This document shows positions 12,036 through 22,916 of a DNA stretch of 64,000 bases, piece by piece. The first letter of the stretch is position 1; each line of letters starts with the position of its first letter. The notes beneath the pieces are model-generated. The model was given only the letters and a program-made list of their open reading frames with translations. It was not told where the DNA came from and ran no database searches. Both the position numbers and the translations under genes were made by a program. Origin of the DNA: Heterocephalus glaber (lineage: Eukaryota > Chordata > Mammalia > Rodentia > Bathyergidae). The stretch is taken from NCBI RefSeq assembly GCF_000247695.1, contig NW_004624751.1, forward strand, positions 25,398,633 to 25,462,632. Direction: 5' to 3'.

Positions 12036-12905
12036 ACTTCAGCAGCCCAAGCTACTTTTTCATCTGTCAGGAAACAGAAATTCCTCATTATCTGTATTTT
12101 CTAAATAGTCTGTAATTATAGCTTTGATTTCTTCTTTGCTCTAGAAATTATTTAAAACAGTGTGGTTTTGTTTCCTAAAATTTGCATTTGATTGGGTTTT
12201 TAAACTTATACTTTGAAAACTTTTTCTACTTTTATTGTGCTGCTTTCAAAGTGGTCGATAGTATTTCTACCTTCAGAATTTGAAGTTATTTTTATTCCTT
12301 AATTATACAGTCAATTTTTGTTACTGTTCAAAGGAATCTTGAGTAAAATGTGTTCTCTCCTTTGGGTACTGTATATTTCTGCTTGGATTTCATTTAGAAT
12401 TCCCTCCTTATCCTTGAAATTCAGAAAATGTTAAAGACATTGGGAGATGATGACCTCTTTTTTGTTATTATGCATATTACAAAGCAAACCACTTTAATTT
12501 GCAAGTTCAGGTCTTTACCTCAGGATTCTTTCCTATCTTATAATTAATTATCCCTGTTATGCCCGGTCTCATGTTTTCTTGAAGAAATCTCTTCCAGCTT
12601 TCTCATCTCAAGATAATTAAAATGTTTTAAATGAAGTTAGATGTTTAGTCCTATCTGAAAAATTTTCTATTAATGTGAAATAAGTAGTTAATCATTATTT
12701 TAATTTCTTTCAAAATTTATTACTAGAATTCTAATACAATATTACTGATGCAAAGTCACATATTTTATGATATTACAATTTCCATGTCATTTAGAATATA
12801 TTTCTGTGCTGTCTAATTGTGTACTGATCTATTTTTCTGTTCCACTTAATGTCTTTAATGTTGTTTTAATCATAGCAGCTTTACATGTATTTTAAAACGA
12901 CTACA
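12036..12905 (-). mobile_element. Old L1 ORF2 fragment, antisense
   Basis: Antisense blocks such as gatttcttctttgctctaga followed by aattatttaaaacagtgtgg, and the later gatctatttttctgttccac with catagcagctttaca, correspond to L1 ORF2 endonuclease-to-RT regions read backwards. Heavy divergence and deletions leave no coding capacity. Confidence 0.6.
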
Positions 12906-13054
12906 TAGTAAATTTCCTAACTTCTCTTTTTCCTTTTTTTGCCTTTTTGCTGTTTTTATGATTCTTAAAAATGTATTTTCCAAATGAACTTTTGAAATTT
13001 ATCAACATTTTAATGTTTATTATTTATTGTATATTAATGTTCTGCAAGAACTAT

Positions 13055-13348
13055 TGTATATTTGCATTATCTAATATGGTCACTAGACACATGTGACAAT
13101 TGAGCATTTGAATTATTGCTAATGCCACTGATGAAGTGAAGTTTTAATTTGATATGAATTTAATTTAATTTTTAACATGTATTAATTTAATTTATAATTT
13201 GTACTAATATAATTATAATAATTTGTAATAATATAATTGTAATTTGTAATTAATTTAATATGTATTAATTTAATTTTGATATGTATTTAATTTGATATGA
13301 AGTTTTAATTTAATATGTCTAGTGACTACTGTACTGGTTGGTCAGTGA
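13055..13348. mobile_element. hAT-type non-autonomous DNA element with AT-rich core
   Basis: The left part has ctaatatggtcactagacac followed by atgtgac, then gagcatttgaatt and a gaagttttaattt block. The right part has the inverted counterpart, tctagtgactactgtac. This arrangement (inverted cactag ends around an A/T-rich ttaattt core) is that of a common mammalian hAT MITE of the MER5 group. The core has expanded by repetition of ttaatttaat-like units. Exact subfamily not assigned. Confidence 0.55.
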
Positions 13349-13634
13349 AAACTTAGAAGCCAGAAATAGATGGAGGATAAATAATAGGTATTTGCTGAAG
13401 GTAAGCTTTTATATTTCTCTATTTTTTAATAATTGTTAATGTCTAAGTATGAATTTCTTTACATGGTCTTCTCTTCAACCTCACTTCATGTCCAGCGTGA
13501 CTTCATCTAGATTCACAGTAGGCTGCTGATCAATACATCAGAGAGAGCCCCACCAGACTGGGATATCTTTTGTGTGTCTTGGGTTATTCAGGAGGCAAAA
13601 CAGGTCTTAATAATCTATGACAGCATAAATAGAG
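13349..13634. other. Unassigned sequence
   Basis: No recognised element; ends at a SINE target duplication. Confidence 0.4.
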
Positions 13635-13644
13635 TGGGTCTCAT

Positions 13645-13743
13645 TTTTTTCTTTTTTTTTTTTTTTTTTGGTACTGGGGATTGAACTCAGGACCTTGCAT
13701 TTGCAAAGCAGACAGCAGAACCACTGAGCTAAATCCCTGGCCC
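13645..13743 (-). mobile_element. ID-like tRNA-derived SINE, antisense
   Basis: An interrupted poly-T (antisense tail) is followed by ggtactggggattgaactca (box B antisense) and ccactgagctaaatccctgg (box A antisense). The flanks repeat tgggtctcat at 13635-13644 and 13747-13756, a plausible target-site duplication. Small differences from the copies at 15.6 and 61.8 kb show modest age. Confidence 0.92.
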
Positions 13744-13756
13744 AAATGGGTCTCAT

Positions 13757-15228
13757 CTTTCTTGCTATCTGCCTTCATCCTTTTGAACTGTGAGGAGTTA
13801 GTGAGATTCTGTTAGGAGATCTTCTTTTACTCACTTCCTGTGCTTTTCACTGCTATCTCAGATTTAGTAGAGAAATCTTAGCTCTTGGCTTCTTTTTTTT
13901 GATTCATGATTTCTGTCGTTCCAATTCAGGAGCCAATGGTCCTTGTGCCTTGGTGGCCACCTTGCAGTGGATAAGCCAACCACCTGAGTATTTGCTTTGC
14001 CAATGTCACACTCTTTCTTCTAGGTATCTAGACAATTCTATTTGTTTCATATGACTTGGCTACTATGTCATAACTCTTTGGACCAAAGGTGTCTAATACT
14101 GACTCCTGAAGTTCACAGGTTGATTAGCCACCTATGTGGTGCTGTGAGAAAACAAGAAACCTTTTTTCTGCAAGTTTAAACTTAGAAAATCTAAGTAAAT
14201 GATCTGAGAGGCTTGTGATAATCATTTGAAAATTCATAAGGAAGACTCAGAGCCCAAGCAGTTTTTATGTAGTACCTTATAGACTAAGTAACAAGAGCGG
14301 AGAAACTGAGACTGAGCAGAGAAAGCTAGTTGGTTACTAAGAGACACACCACGAAAGAGAGAGTATGCCGCTGATGCAGTGGGTAGAAAAAGCTTCATTT
14401 GTAGTTGCCCCAGTTTTTGATGTATCCCAGTACCAGAGTATAAAAATTCTTAATACATTATCAGTAATTATTTTAATTTATTTAATTTTTCTTAAGCATT
14501 TACCCATTTATTTACTTATTTTCTTGAAATAACTGAGATAAGGTTCTGTTCATTACAATTAAAAAAAGATAATCTGGAGATTTGGAAGTTTTGGAGATTT
14601 TATATTTTGTTCAGTACTCTTAGGAAGGAAGCAGTAATCCTGTTAGCATGCTCATATCTTGTATTCCTGAAGGTTTCCTGAGACTTGGGTCCATGTGTAA
14701 ATGGTATGACTTGTTGAAGGGAGAATATTCAGGCAAGCATAACAGTGTTAGGAAAAGTATGAAAGCAAGAAGGAGCAAAATATATCTTGGCTGTTTCCAA
14801 AGCAATTTGGTATTTTGTGACTATGATTTTGAGGCATAAAGAAATAGGGGCTTCTTCCCTGTGTATGGCAGAATAGTGTATTGAAGTATTGATTTGTGTT
14901 TGTTCTTACTAGTGTTAATAGATGCTAATGAGGGGCATTTTCCCTTTCCTTTCCTACCTGCTTCTGTGGTTACCTAGTTTACTTGTTCCTTCCCTCTTTC
15001 CTTTCTCCAATAATGATGTCACTTTCCATCAATTTTCCTCTTCCTGTAAAATTTCTCCATCACTCCTTTTATTAACACCTCTCATACAGCCTACAAACCA
15101 TCTCCTTTATCTCATGCAAAAAAGAAAGAAGAAAAACTATCAACTTTCTTTTATCTTTATTCCATAATATTTCACACCTTTCAATCTTTACCAAATACCT
15201 GGAGAAAAATAGTTTAGACTCACATTAT
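13757..15228. other. Unassigned sequence
   Basis: About 1.5 kb with no recognised repeat. A C/T-rich segment lies at 14940-15180. Short frames there are compositional. Confidence 0.5.
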
Positions 15229-15415
15229 CACATCTCAATCCCGCCTTAATTGTACTGCAATCCAGTTTCTGATCCTCTGACTTAAAGTACTTGTCACATA
15301 GTATTGCAGTTTAGTTTTTCCTCTGCCAGACTATGAGTGCCTTAGAGGCAGGAAGGTTGCCTCATGTGTGGTATCTGGCACAAATCATATACTCAAGAAG
15401 ATGAATTAAATTAGT
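15229..15415 (+). mobile_element. L2-like 3' fragment
   Basis: cagactatgagtgccttaga, ggcaggaaggttgcctcat and atctggcacaaatcatatac follow the L2 pattern (actgtgagctccttgagggc, aggga, cctggcacatagta). Diverged. Confidence 0.5.
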
Positions 15416-15605
15416 AAATATTCTAGGATGAAGCCTCATCTATTCTTCATTTTAGCTTATATAAAATCAACCTATACTTTCTTGGCTTTGAGAGTAACAG
15501 AAACCTAGTGTAACTTTTTTCTGGGACTTATTGTCTATATTGTACATATCCAAAATGTATATTGTACTTGTTTTCTCTTAGAATTCAGTAGGATTGTCTT
15601 TTCAT

Positions 15606-15619
15606 CTCTCTGTATCTTT
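15606..15619 (+). repeat. Target-site duplication, left copy
   Basis: ctctctgtatcttt, identical to 15717-15730. It brackets the ID-like SINE between them. Confidence 0.9.
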
Positions 15620-15716
15620 TTTTTTGGGGGGGGGGTACCGGGGATCGAACTCGGGTCCTTGCGCTTGTGCAGCAGGCGGCGAAACCACTGAGCTAAATTC
15701 CCGGCCCTCTCTGTAT
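15620..15716 (-). mobile_element. ID-like tRNA-derived SINE, antisense, little-diverged
   Basis: After a short T-run and an unusual run of ten G comes ggtaccggggatcgaactcg, gggtccttgcgcttgtgcag, caggcggcgaaaccactgag, ctaaattcccggccc. In the sense direction this keeps tRNA-like box A (tagctcagtgg) and box B (gagttcgatcc). Perfect 14-bp flanking duplications and retained CpGs suggest a recent insertion. It is a retroposon promoter, not a tRNA gene: only the 5' part of the unit is tRNA-like and there is an A-rich tail. Confidence 0.95.
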
Positions 15717-15730
15717 CTTTATCTGTACCT
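15717..15730 (+). repeat. Target-site duplication, right copy
   Basis: Exact copy of 15606-15619. Confidence 0.9.
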
Positions 15731-17044
15731 ACCTACGTGTTTTTCATATATCTATACTATAAATTTGATTATCCATCTATATTTGTTTGAAACCTGAATC
15801 TATCAAGTTCGTTTAAATTGACTTAATAATATTATACAGTGATGCTTCTTTATCCAAAATAATTTGTACCATAGATGCAAGTAAGTGTCACTTTTTTATT
15901 AAGATAATTGCCTCCCATTAGGGCAGAAATAGTTTGTTGCCAGCATAATAAAGGCCAATGTGGCTCAGGGGGATGGATAGAATACAGTGGTATATTTATT
16001 CTTGTTTGAAGCATTTGTGTCATGTTATTCTATCTCTACATGGGAAGTATACTGCAAATTCCATGACACTACTATGTGGTTTGGAACACTGATCATGGCA
16101 CCAATTGCAAAGGAAATAAAGAAAAAAATCCCTTACATGAAGAAATTTTCCTCTTTGGAATAGGCAACACATACATAAAGACATCACAAAAAGTACACAT
16201 GCATGTATATATTTGTGTCTACTACCAAAGAATTGCTGAAAATTTTATGAGTCTTGAGTGAGTTGCAGTTTTTATGAAATTGCTTTATGGGAGAGGTCAA
16301 TTTTAAGACCTCATGTTAAGAGTTTTTATCTAAAAAGGGAGGGCTTAGTTTGAAGATAAAGATAAAGGCTTTGGGGGTAGAGAGGATGGCATGTTTGCAG
16401 GGCTAACAATGAAAGTGAGCAAGGTGGTAGACAGTTTTGGTGTTACCAATTGATAGATGTGAAGGAAGTCTGACTTATTTCTCAGCTGTGGGGAAAAAAG
16501 TGCTGATGAGTGAATGCCAAGAGAAAGAAAGTTGTTGCTATTTAACAAAGAACTCTGAGACTTGGGATACAACATGGCTACAAGACTGGAAAGACAAAGA
16601 TGTAAATATGTGACATGGTGTATGGTCATGAGGAAGAGCAGAGATGGGGATGAGCCTATATGTTTGTGACATAACCATGATGCTCCTGGAGACCTTGGGC
16701 TGGGGCCCGACAAAAATCTTTGTGTGTAAAACAAAGTGGATGCTTAGGGCGTCTAACTAGAAATGTTCTTTAGAGAAACAAAGTTAGCCACCTGTAAGAC
16801 AGAAAGAACAAGGGGGACACTGAGGGTGGACAGCAAGAGAGTTTAGATTTCTTGGAATAATTATTTAAAAAGATCTAATAAATGGAGAGCTATTATTTCA
16901 AGAAAGAAAATGGAAAGAAAAGAATGAGCATTTTGGAGCAATGTACATAGACTATGCAATTTCTTTTCTGGGAAAGTTATCAAAAGAGACCCCAAAATAA
17001 ATGGTTATGGAGGTTTGTGTTCTTGGTGATTACAAAGAAGTGGA
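15731..17044. other. Unassigned sequence
   Basis: No recognised element. A 129-codon minus-strand frame at 16345-16734 is the longest frame here. It has no start context, domain or family resemblance I recognise, and I treat it as chance. Confidence 0.5.
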
Positions 17045-17222
17045 TTGTGGGGCTTCAGTTCTCAGTGTGATTCCTGGACCACATCCTTATCACTGCCCAG
17101 AAAGTTGTCAGAAATGCAAGATCTCTGGCACTTCCCCAGACCAGCAGTCTATGCTGTGAGGAAATCTCCAGATGATGAAGACCTGTAAAGTTTGAGAAAC
17201 TCTCAATGAAGGCAGAACAAGT
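17045..17222 (-). mobile_element. MER5A-like hAT element, antisense
   Basis: The order agttctcagtgtgattcctg, gtcagaaatgcaagatctct, cttccccagaccagcagt and taaagtttgagaaactct follows the MER5A MITE, including both gttctca/tgagaac-like ends. Diverged. Confidence 0.6.
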
Positions 17223-17765
17223 GTTCGTTCCTGTTTCAACTCTTCACAAATATGGAATTAGTCCTAGACACAGGAAGACTGCAGGATACTAATGCAAGCA
17301 ACCCCACGAACAGATTGCATTCATGAAAGGTGACTGAGAGGAAACTTTGGGAGAAGGAAGATGAAAGTCTATTTTTGTAAGAAAATGGCTTCTTTCAACC
17401 TTAAGAGTGAGGAAAACATTATATCATATCAACTCTGTAGTTTATATTATTTTGTTATAATGCAATTTTAAAAATGTGAATGGTGTTAACACAAGCATAT
17501 ACAAACATTTCTTTTCCCACCCTTTATCAAATTTTTTTTCAGAAGTATGAAGAAAAATTTCTTCTTTAACTTTTTTAGAGATTCCTTTGGTATAATATGA
17601 GAGAGTAGTACTTCCTTTTTGTAATACGGTTATTAACTTCTTAAGTCTTTGTAAGATGAAAAGATAACAAAAAGTTATTGTAATCTAGCATGGACAATGT
17701 ATCTAAAAGTATACTTTGATTTAGTATAATTGTCTTATATGTTTTATATATTTTTTGTATATAAA
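17223..17765. other. Unassigned sequence
   Basis: AT-rich, no recognised element or gene. Confidence 0.4.
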
Positions 17766-17965
17766 TCTGGTTGTTAATCTGTATGTATGATAATTAACTT
17801 TAGAATGACTTATAGTATTATAAATGAGTCTGATCCAAGCAAAATAAAAGGGACTTGGGGCAAGGGGGAAAAGAATGGAAGTGTTTTCTACATGTATCAA
17901 TTCCCTACAATAGATGTAATCATTTTGTACTGCAAACATATGGTAATAAAAATTTAAAAATAAGA
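17766..17965 (+). mobile_element. Old L1 3' terminus (probable)
   Basis: A purine-rich piece (ggggcaagggggaaaag) is followed by tgtaatcattttgtactgca and aacatatggtaataaaaat. The last blocks match the older L1 terminus seen again at 38306-38376 (gatcattatgtaatgcaaac, atgtactaataaaaataaaa). Confidence 0.5.
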
Positions 17966-18308
17966 ACAGAAGATAACAACAGTTAGTGTGTTAATCCTTG
18001 CAAAGGACATATGTGAAAATAGAAAATATTTGAGTCTGAAGCTTTAATTGAACATCAGTCAAGAGTTGCCTTTTCTAAAATGTTAAATTATCACCAAATT
18101 GTGAGCAATAAAGTCAGTATATTCAAGAATAATTGTGCCTGGCATATTCAAATTGAGAATCCATGGAAAGAGAATAAATCAAAGCATATTGTAGTGGGTT
18201 AAAAATCTGTTCATTTAGTTTTTTTATACCATGTAAGAGATAATCAAGTTTGAGAAGAAAATATTCCTTGGGGCTTAATAAGCAATCATAAGTTCCAAAT
18301 TTTAAACT
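17966..18308. other. Unassigned AT-rich sequence
   Basis: Nothing recognised. Confidence 0.4.
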
Positions 18309-18722
18309 TAATTTTTAAAATAAAATTTTAAGAATTTGAAAAATAATATGTAAAGCAAAGGGAGCACCAAAATAATTGAAGAGCTTGACTAATTAGCACA
18401 AAATTGATACATCTATGTAGCCACAACCAAGAACAAGGAATACAATAGAAACAGCACTCAGAAATTCTCCTTGGTGTAACTTTTTCCATGTTCCTTCCCC
18501 AAAGTATCATGTGCTTTGATTTCCAACTTCGTAGATTAATTAATCTTGCCTACTCTTAAAAAATGTATACCCATCCATCTTATTATTTATAGATCTCTTT
18601 TCTGCCTTCTTTGCTTATGATTATGCTGATTAAATTCATCTGTGCTGTTGAATATAGTAGCTTGTATATGTTCATGTCTGTGAAGAATTATAAAAATAAA
18701 ATTATTTAATAAAAATTGAGAA
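18309..18722 (-). mobile_element. Old L1M-like 3' region, antisense
   Basis: Blocks such as cagaaattctccttggtgta, attaatcttgcctactctta and attcatctgtgctgttgaat follow the antisense 3' region of old mammalian L1s (agaaatcccccttgt, gattagttttgcctg, gattcatccatgttgttg). Non-coding. Confidence 0.5.
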
Positions 18723-18995
18723 TGTAGATATAAAAACAAATTCTTATTAGTATTCAAATGTGGATGTAGCATCATCCACATCTAAGTACAGGATGTACTT
18801 ATGACCTCTAAGTACAGGATGTGAGAACAGTTAGTGTACTGGGGAGATACAAATACAAATCCCTTTTGAGAGGTTCCAGGTAACACCAAGAGGAGAGTGT
18901 GGCAAGAGACCAGGAAGGGAAGTGAAGAAAGCCAATTCTGGGTGACTAATGATCTTCCATTGCCTTTACCAACTGAGACTCAATTCTACTAGAGA
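18723..18995. other. Unassigned sequence with a small duplication
   Basis: The block acctctaagtacaggatgtgag and the preceding ctaagtacaggatgtac repeat each other at about 18782-18825 in near tandem. No recognised element. Confidence 0.5.
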
Positions 18996-19064
18996 CCTGT
19001 AGTACACAGTGTAGAAATCACACAGAAGTGTCCCACCTAAATTAGAGGAATCTGGGGCATTTAT
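18996..19064 (+). repeat. 69-bp direct repeat, left copy
   Basis: Aligns without gaps to 20161-20229 with 6 mismatches in 69 positions (about 91% identity), all but one transitions. It begins cctgtagtacacagtgtaga and ends ggggcatttat. It brackets a 1.1-kb chimeric retro-insertion, so it may be a very long target-site duplication. Confidence 0.93.
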
Positions 19065-19445
19065 TTATTTATTTTTAATTTAAAAATAACTTTATTATCA
19101 AACACACACATACAGAAATTAAAACCATTCAAAGAAGAACAATGCAAGGGAAAAAAGCTACAATAATATTCAAATACAGTAGAACTCAACCAAAACAAAA
19201 CTGAAAAGCACTTAAACATTTTTCTATATAACTTGAGAAAATATCTCAAGTACCAACAAGACACTGGAGGATGTGATTTGTTTCAGAAAGATCCCCAAAA
19301 CCAACATTGAACAAATAATGATCTGGAAAAAAACTCCAGTTAGTTAGCAGACTCCACATAAGACAAACTTCTCCCTAATTTAAATTTCGATACAGTCATA
19401 TGACACACAATGGACACACAATCCGAGAAATATGTTATCAGGCCA
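19065..19445 (-). pseudogene. Unidentified mRNA 3' end retrocopy, antisense
   Basis: Read on the minus strand, this segment ends in gataataaagttattttt (AATAAA signal) followed by an A-rich aaataaataaataa tail, as a reverse-transcribed polyadenylated mRNA would. Upstream is T-rich DNA resembling a 3'UTR with no open frame of note. I do not recognise the parent gene. At its other end it is joined directly to L1 sequence in the same orientation, with no target duplication or tail between them. Confidence 0.6.
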
Positions 19446-20160
19446 TTTCATCCATGTGTATCCTTAATTACACTCTCAGTTTCTCACACTAGAGAAACTA
19501 TTCAGTATTTACACATGTGTGTCCTATTTATTTCACTTAAGAGGATGGCCTCAATGTGCATCCATTTAGCTATAAATGTCTCTAGTTTCTGGTTCCTTAT
19601 GGCTCAGTAGTACTCTATTTTATAAAAAAACCCGCATCTTCTTTATCCAGTCTCCAGTTGATGGGCACTTGGGTTGTTTCCAAGCTTTAGCTATTACAAA
19701 CTGTGGTGCTATGAACATGGGTGCACACATATTGCTGTGATATGATTCTTTTAATTCTTTTCAGAAGATACCCAGCAGGGGGATAGCTGGGTTGAATGGG
19801 ACCTCTAAGCCTAGTTCTTTGAGGTATCACCATACTGATTTCCACAGTGATTGCACCAGTCTGCACTCCCACCAACAATGGAGAAGGGTTCCTTTCTCCC
19901 CACACTCCCGCCAGCATTTGTTGTTGGATGATTTCTTTATAACAGCCATTCTTTCTGGGGTGAGGTGGAATCTCAGTGTTGTTTTCATCTGCATCTCTTG
20001 AATGACCAGTGATGTTGAACATTTTTTCATATGTTTATTTGCTACTTTTACTTCCTTGTCTGAGAAATGTCTGTTCATTTCAGATGCCCATTTTTGAGTT
20101 TTGTCTTTGAATTTGGGGAGTCTGATTTTTTTCAATTCTTTATATATTCTAGATAGTAGT
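19446..20160 (-). mobile_element. L1 ORF2 C-terminus and start of 3'UTR, antisense, lacking the L1 3' end
   Basis: Minus-strand reading follows L1 ORF2 from the region equivalent to 55.27 kb (aagaactt-type block) through the zinc-knuckle-like [18 protein letters not shown] segment to the ORF2 stop region and tgagaaactgagagtgtaat. It then leaves the L1 3'UTR abruptly: the G-rich tract, polyadenylation signal and A-tail are absent. ORF2 is broken into overlapping frames (19687-20022 and 19827-20201 minus), so it is dead. Confidence 0.9.
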
Positions 20161-20229
20161 CCTGTAGTAGACAGTGTAGAAATCATGCAGAAGTGTCCCA
20201 TCTAAATTAGAGGAACCTGGGGTATTTAT
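20161..20229 (+). repeat. 69-bp direct repeat, right copy
   Basis: Counterpart of 18996-19064; begins cctgtagtagacagtgtaga and ends ggggtatttat. Confidence 0.93.
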
Positions 20230-20712
20230 CTACTAACTTCCCCTTTATTTGGAAGCTGCTTCCCATGGTGTAAACTCCCTGCCCACCTGGCACATAGGGA
20301 AAACAATGCTCCCACTGTTGAACAAAACTCTCAGGTGGAGAGTTGCAGATGCTTTCATTGCCAGTGGACTTTAAAATATGAGAACTGAAGCTTTTATGTG
20401 GTCCTTGGCAGCATTTGATACAAATATATTCACAACCATAAAGCATTTCAAAATAAAACACAAAGATGCCTCACTGGTTGACAGGTAGCTGCATCCAAAC
20501 TCACTATGAATGAACATTAAGTGTTTGCATAATCATCATTACATCTTTGGGAGCATTCTATTTCTAGCAAGCACATATAGTGTTCCTCAGGATCCAGATT
20601 AGGTATTTTTCTTGACTTCATGACTGAATGCTAGCTGTGAGCACCAAGAAGCAAGACTACTTAATCACAGTGGTTCCTTATTGCAAATTCTTAGTTTACT
20701 TTGATAATTAAC
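20230..20712. other. Unassigned sequence
   Basis: Continuation of the pre-insertion locus. No recognised repeat or gene. Confidence 0.5.
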
Positions 20713-21067
20713 TGTAATGGCTTGTATCTAGATGTCCCCCCTAAAGCCTCATGAATTCTTAGGTGGGGCTTTTTGGAGGTGGCTGGATTTATGGTGTGTG
20801 AATATGGCTTAAGGGTGTGATGCTGGGATTAAGGGTGTGTGGATTAGTCTATTATTGGTTTAGCATAATTCTGGGTGACACTACCCAAAAGGCAGCAGCC
20901 TGGATGGCATACAAAGAAATGGAAAGAAGTTGCTTTGCTACTTCACTTCTGATTGCCAGCCAACTATGGACTAATACCTCTCCAAAATGTGAACTGAAAT
21001 AATCCTTTCTTCCTTTAACTTTGGTGTTGGGTATTTTGTCTCAGCAATGAGAAAAATAACTAAGACA
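20713..21067 (+). mobile_element. 5' LTR of a MaLR provirus
   Basis: Begins tgtaatggcttgtatctaga and ends aataactaagaca, giving TG...CA ends. It matches the 3' LTR at 22476-22911 along its length: gatgtcccccctaaagcctc, gtggggctttttggagg, gattaagggtgtgtggatta, aactatggactaatacctct and gggtattttgtctcagcaat. It lacks about 80 bp of the C-rich block present in the 3' copy (around 22735-22810). The preceding ttaac and the ttaga after the 3' LTR are an imperfect 5-bp target duplication. Confidence 0.9.
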
Positions 21068-22475
21068 GATTTTGGTACCAGGGTAGTGGGTGAGTATACC
21101 TGGCCATATGGTTCAGGAGCCTTTGGAACTGGCTTGTGGGAAGAGTTTGGAAAGCTTTGGAGATGTTGGCTGAAGAAGCAGCCCTGGAAGGCTTTCAGCT
21201 GTGCTTGATGGGAGATTCTGGTCAGAGCTCAGAAGACCAGAACACTGACAGAAATGCAGCAGATAAAGATCAGGGTCAGGAGGTTTTTGTTGGGAAGAAG
21301 AACTTCATTGGCTGTTGGATTCCAGATCATGTATACTATGCTTTGGCAGAAAATTTATCTGGATTTTGCTCTTTTCCAGAGACTTTGCCTGAGGCTGAAA
21401 TTAAGGGTGGCAGACTAATTAATCTGGCAGAAGAAATTTCAAGGCAGTCTAATGTTGAGGTGGTGGTGTGGCTACTATTGAGGGCTGTTAGTCATATCTA
21501 TGTTGAGAATAAAGAGCAAAGAGGCCAGTAGAATGATTAAAATATATTGAGTTTGGCCAGAAAGGACACTCCAGTAGAGTTCCAGACTACAAAGATAGAG
21601 CAGAGGAGAATTTGGTTGTTGAGAAGAAATAGGACAATAGAAAAATGACCTGAGGACATCAGAAGAACCGGTAAGATTCCAGCCTTTTTAGCCTTGGAGT
21701 TGCAGAGGTGAAAGACTTTGAGAAGAGAGCCTCAGGGAATCATGTTCCAGAATGGTGGTGGCCTAGGAAATTTGTTCTTCAGGATTAGGTTCACACTGCT
21801 CAGCAATCCAGGTACTCAACTACTATAGCCCAGAGAGAAGGAAACTTGGGTACTGCTTCAGCTGGCAGCAGACTTTGTCATCAAGTATGTGCTGTTTTTA
21901 GGTACATGCAGAATGCAAGAGTTGTGATGTCAAGAAGGCTTCCACCTAAATTACAGAAGAAGGCCTAGGAGGCCAGGCAGTGTGCCCCTGAGAGGGAAGT
22001 GTGTGAAGCTGACCCAGAAAATTGGAGAAGTGAGGAATGTGAATCATCTGAGGAAAGCTGCAAGGAGTGAGCAAAGCCAGCCCATGGGAGAAGCCATGAA
22101 GGCTGCAATCACTGACTGTACCATGGAGGTGAAGCCACCCAAGCTCTTTAGAGTTCACATCTTGCCACAGATTGCCCTGGATGCTGGACATGAAACTATG
22201 GGATTTAATGTTTGCTGTATTAGACTTGCTTTGGTCTCATTCATTTTTATCCCTCTATTTTGAATGGTAATATTTATCTTGTGCCATTGTGTGTTGTAAG
22301 TGTTTAACTTTCCATTTGTATAGGGAGTTCACAGCTGTTTGCCTTAAATTTCAGAGGAGACTTTGGAATTGGATTTTTCATCCATGCTGAAATTGTTAAA
22401 ACTTTGGCCTAAAAATAGGTTAAATTCCTTTTGCATAAAGGGATGCACATAGTCTTTTAGGGGTCAGGGGCATCA
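21068..22475 (+). mobile_element. MaLR internal region, non-coding
   Basis: Begins immediately after the LTR with attttggtaccagggtagtg, the typical MaLR primer-binding-site position. It ends with the purine-rich run aggggtcaggggcatca before the 3' LTR. Length is about 1.4 kb, normal for MaLR internal sequences, which lack recognisable gag, pol and env. The 131-codon frame at 21136-21531 has no retroviral protease, RT or capsid motif that I can see. Confidence 0.85.
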
Positions 22476-22911
22476 TGTTATGGTGTATATCTAGATGTCC
22501 CTCCAAAGCCTCATGTGCTCATAGGTGGGGCTTTTTGAAGGTGGCTGGATATACTATGTGTGCATGTGGAGTAAAGACATGATGGTGGGACTATGGGTGT
22601 GATGCTTGGATTAAGAATGTATGAATTAGTTCATTAATTGGTTTGGCATAGTTCTGAGTTCCCCAAAAGGTGGGCAGCCTAGATGGAATACAAATGGATC
22701 AAAAGAAAAAGCTGCTTTGCTACTTTGCTGGTGGCTGCCTTCTGCCTGCCCTGCTTTACCATGAGCTCTCTTCTGTGTTGGCCCCCTGCTATACCACCCT
22801 GCCTTGGAGCCAGCTGACTATGGACTGAAACCTCTACAAACTGTGAGGAGTTTAACTTTAACTTTGGATGTAGGGTATTTTGTCTAAGCAATGTGAAAAA
22901 TAGCTAAGACA
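22476..22911 (+). mobile_element. 3' LTR of the MaLR provirus
   Basis: Begins tgttatggtgtatatctaga and ends aaatagctaagaca. It includes the full C-rich block (gccttctgcctgccctgctt) missing from the 5' copy. The two LTRs differ by many substitutions and indels, which implies an old insertion. Confidence 0.9.
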
Positions 22912-22916
22912 TTAGA

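Noticed and set aside
15620..15716. tRNA gene with box A and box B
   Set aside because: The unit has an A-rich tail, target-site duplications and six relatives in the window; the tRNA fold is incomplete, so it is a SINE.
16345..16734. 129-codon minus-strand frame
   Set aside because: No recognisable motif and Ser/Leu/Pro-rich composition; a frame of this length is expected by chance in 64 kb.
21136..21531. 131-codon frame as a possible novel gene
   Set aside because: It lies inside the MaLR internal region between two LTRs; no domain or splice context supports a host gene.
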